Shown in pieces: positions 6,795-7,184 of a stretch of 7,184 bases of DNA. The stretch lies in NCBI GenBank assembly GCA_002425825.1, contig DIMZ01000054.1, forward strand, positions 2,868 through 10,051. The letters are read 5' to 3'. Each line of letters begins with the position of its first letter. The first letter of the stretch is position 1. A program made the translations under genes and the position numbers. Below the pieces are notes generated by a model. The model ran no database searches and was not told where the DNA came from. It worked only from the letters and a program-made list of their open reading frames with translations. This stretch comes from Cloacimonetes bacterium UBA5553 (GTDB lineage: Bacteria > Cloacimonadota > Cloacimonadia > Cloacimonadales > Cloacimonadaceae).

Positions 6795-6823
6795 TTGTGC
6801 TGGACACGCAATTGGCAGATAAT
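6795..6823 (+). promoter_or_regulatory. Possible promoter of ppnP
   Basis: TTGTGC (6795-6800, three of six matches to the -35 consensus) and GATAAT (6818-6823, five of six to the -10 consensus) are separated by 17 bases, giving a leader of about 30 bases before ppnP. The -35 half is weak, so the call is tentative. Confidence 0.3.
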
Positions 6824-6848
6824 AATATGATCTCAAATAGTAAAACAT

Positions 6849-6862
6849 AGGAGAACATGATG
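6849..6862 (+). promoter_or_regulatory. ppnP ribosome binding site and choice of start
   Basis: AGGAG at 6849-6853 is followed by two adjacent in-frame ATG codons at 6857 and 6860. Spacing is three bases to the first and six to the second, and the second gives an N-terminus (MLAVNEYF) that lines up with E. coli PpnP (MLQSNEYF), so 6860 is chosen. Confidence 0.6.
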
Positions 6863-7141
6863 TTAGCAGTAAATGAATACTTCGATGGCAAGGTGAAATC
6901 AATTGGGCTCAGCAATGCCAGCGGTAAAAACACAGTTGGTGTAATGGACATTGGCGAATATGAATTTGGCACTTCCACAGTGGAGTATATGACCGTAGTT
7001 TCAGGTGCCCTAAATGTGCTTTTACCGGATACCGACGAGTGGCACGTTTATGGTGCAGGTGAGACCTTTATTGTAGCGGCCGACAAGAAGTTTAAGCTAA
7101 AGGTAGCGGAACAAACTGCCTATCTCTGCCGTTACGAATAA
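6860..7141 (+). CDS. ppnP: Pyrimidine/purine nucleoside phosphorylase (YaiE/DUF1255 cupin)
   Basis: A 93-residue cytosolic cupin-fold enzyme that splits ribonucleosides with phosphate into the free base and ribose 1-phosphate, acting on both purine and pyrimidine nucleosides in E. coli. The whole protein aligns by eye with E. coli PpnP (94 residues): [12 protein letters not shown] (residues 5-16), the [15 protein letters not shown] region (26-40), [14 protein letters not shown] (44-57), and the C-terminal YLCRYE. Length and ends agree, so it is complete. It is separated from the lysine genes by the divergent exported-protein gene and the 400-base spacer, so it probably has its own promoter and is not part of that operon. 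About 43 bases follow it to the window edge, with no terminator visible. Confidence 0.95.
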   Translation: MLAVNEYFDGKVKSIGLSNASGKNTVGVMDIGEYEFGTSTVEYMTVVSGALNVLLPDTDEWHVYGAGETFIVAADKKFKLKVAEQTAYLCRYE

Positions 7142-7184
7142 TTAGCTAGCTGAGTTAACTTCCCGGGCTTTCTGCTATACCCTG

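Larger units (their letters stand above)
6445..6859. other. Long intergenic spacer between divergently transcribed genes
   Basis: About 415 bases with no convincing coding sequence: the open frames across it on the minus strand lack ribosome binding sites, have low-complexity Ser/Thr/Tyr-rich translations and run into ppnP. It must hold promoters for the exported-protein gene (leftward) and ppnP (rightward). The main visible structure is the large hairpin at 6642-6690. A shorter stem, TGTGG (6517-6521) with CCACA (6530-6534), also occurs. No tRNA or known riboswitch is recognised. Confidence 0.6.

Noticed and set aside
6801..6817. Sigma-54-like promoter TGGACACG...TTGGCA upstream of ppnP
   Set aside because: The GG and GC elements are 13 bases apart (first G to first G) instead of the strictly required 12, and the -12 half reads TTGGCA instead of TTGCA.
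6669..6978. Two minus-strand open frames covering the ppnP upstream region
   Set aside because: They overlap the certain ppnP gene, have no ribosome binding site, and give low-complexity translations unlike a folded protein.

Overview
The window carries a chain of same-strand genes built around anaerobic lysine fermentation (3-aminobutyrate pathway), followed by an oppositely oriented secreted-protein gene, a gene-poor spacer with a strong hairpin, and a nucleoside phosphorylase gene. Base composition is moderate, and Shine-Dalgarno sequences precede nearly every gene. The pairing of kdd with a clostridial-type kamA points to an anaerobic amino-acid fermenter. The strong Shine-Dalgarno sites argue against typical Bacteroidota. 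The MepM/Csd3-type endopeptidase and the OM-style secreted protein suggest a diderm. Overall the style resembles Candidatus Cloacimonadota, but that assignment is an impression from protein style, not a demonstrated placement.

Layout. 1-222: C-terminal end of an ABC ATPase-like protein with a degenerate active site, cut by the window edge. 223-400: spacer with a TATAAT -10 box just before kdd. 401-4676: kdd (3,5-diaminohexanoate dehydrogenase), kamA (lysine 2,3-aminomutase), a P-loop protein that looks like KamB (reactivase subunit for the B12-dependent aminomutase KamDE), and a cation diffusion facilitator with an MntE-like metal site. 4673-5911: a membrane-anchored M23 murein endopeptidase that overlaps the transporter gene by ATGA. 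Gaps between these five genes are 13 nt or less, so they look like one transcription unit read from upstream of kdd.

5947-6444 (minus strand): a small exported protein of unknown function, convergent with the endopeptidase gene. 6445-6859: a 400-base spacer with no convincing gene but a 49-nt imperfect hairpin with six-C/six-G arms. 6860-7141: ppnP, a cupin-fold pyrimidine/purine nucleoside phosphorylase.

How they fit: KamA makes beta-lysine from lysine. KamDE, not in this window, would convert it to 3,5-diaminohexanoate, with KamB (and its usual partner KamC) keeping KamDE active. Kdd then oxidatively deaminates that product. The transporter and endopeptidase have no known link to lysine catabolism and may simply be co-transcribed. 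The points most worth checking are the apparent loss of the KamA zinc site, the partial lysine gene set, the N/D/D/D metal site of the transporter, the degenerate ABC ATPase and the spacer hairpin. I saw no clear evidence of a wholly new system.
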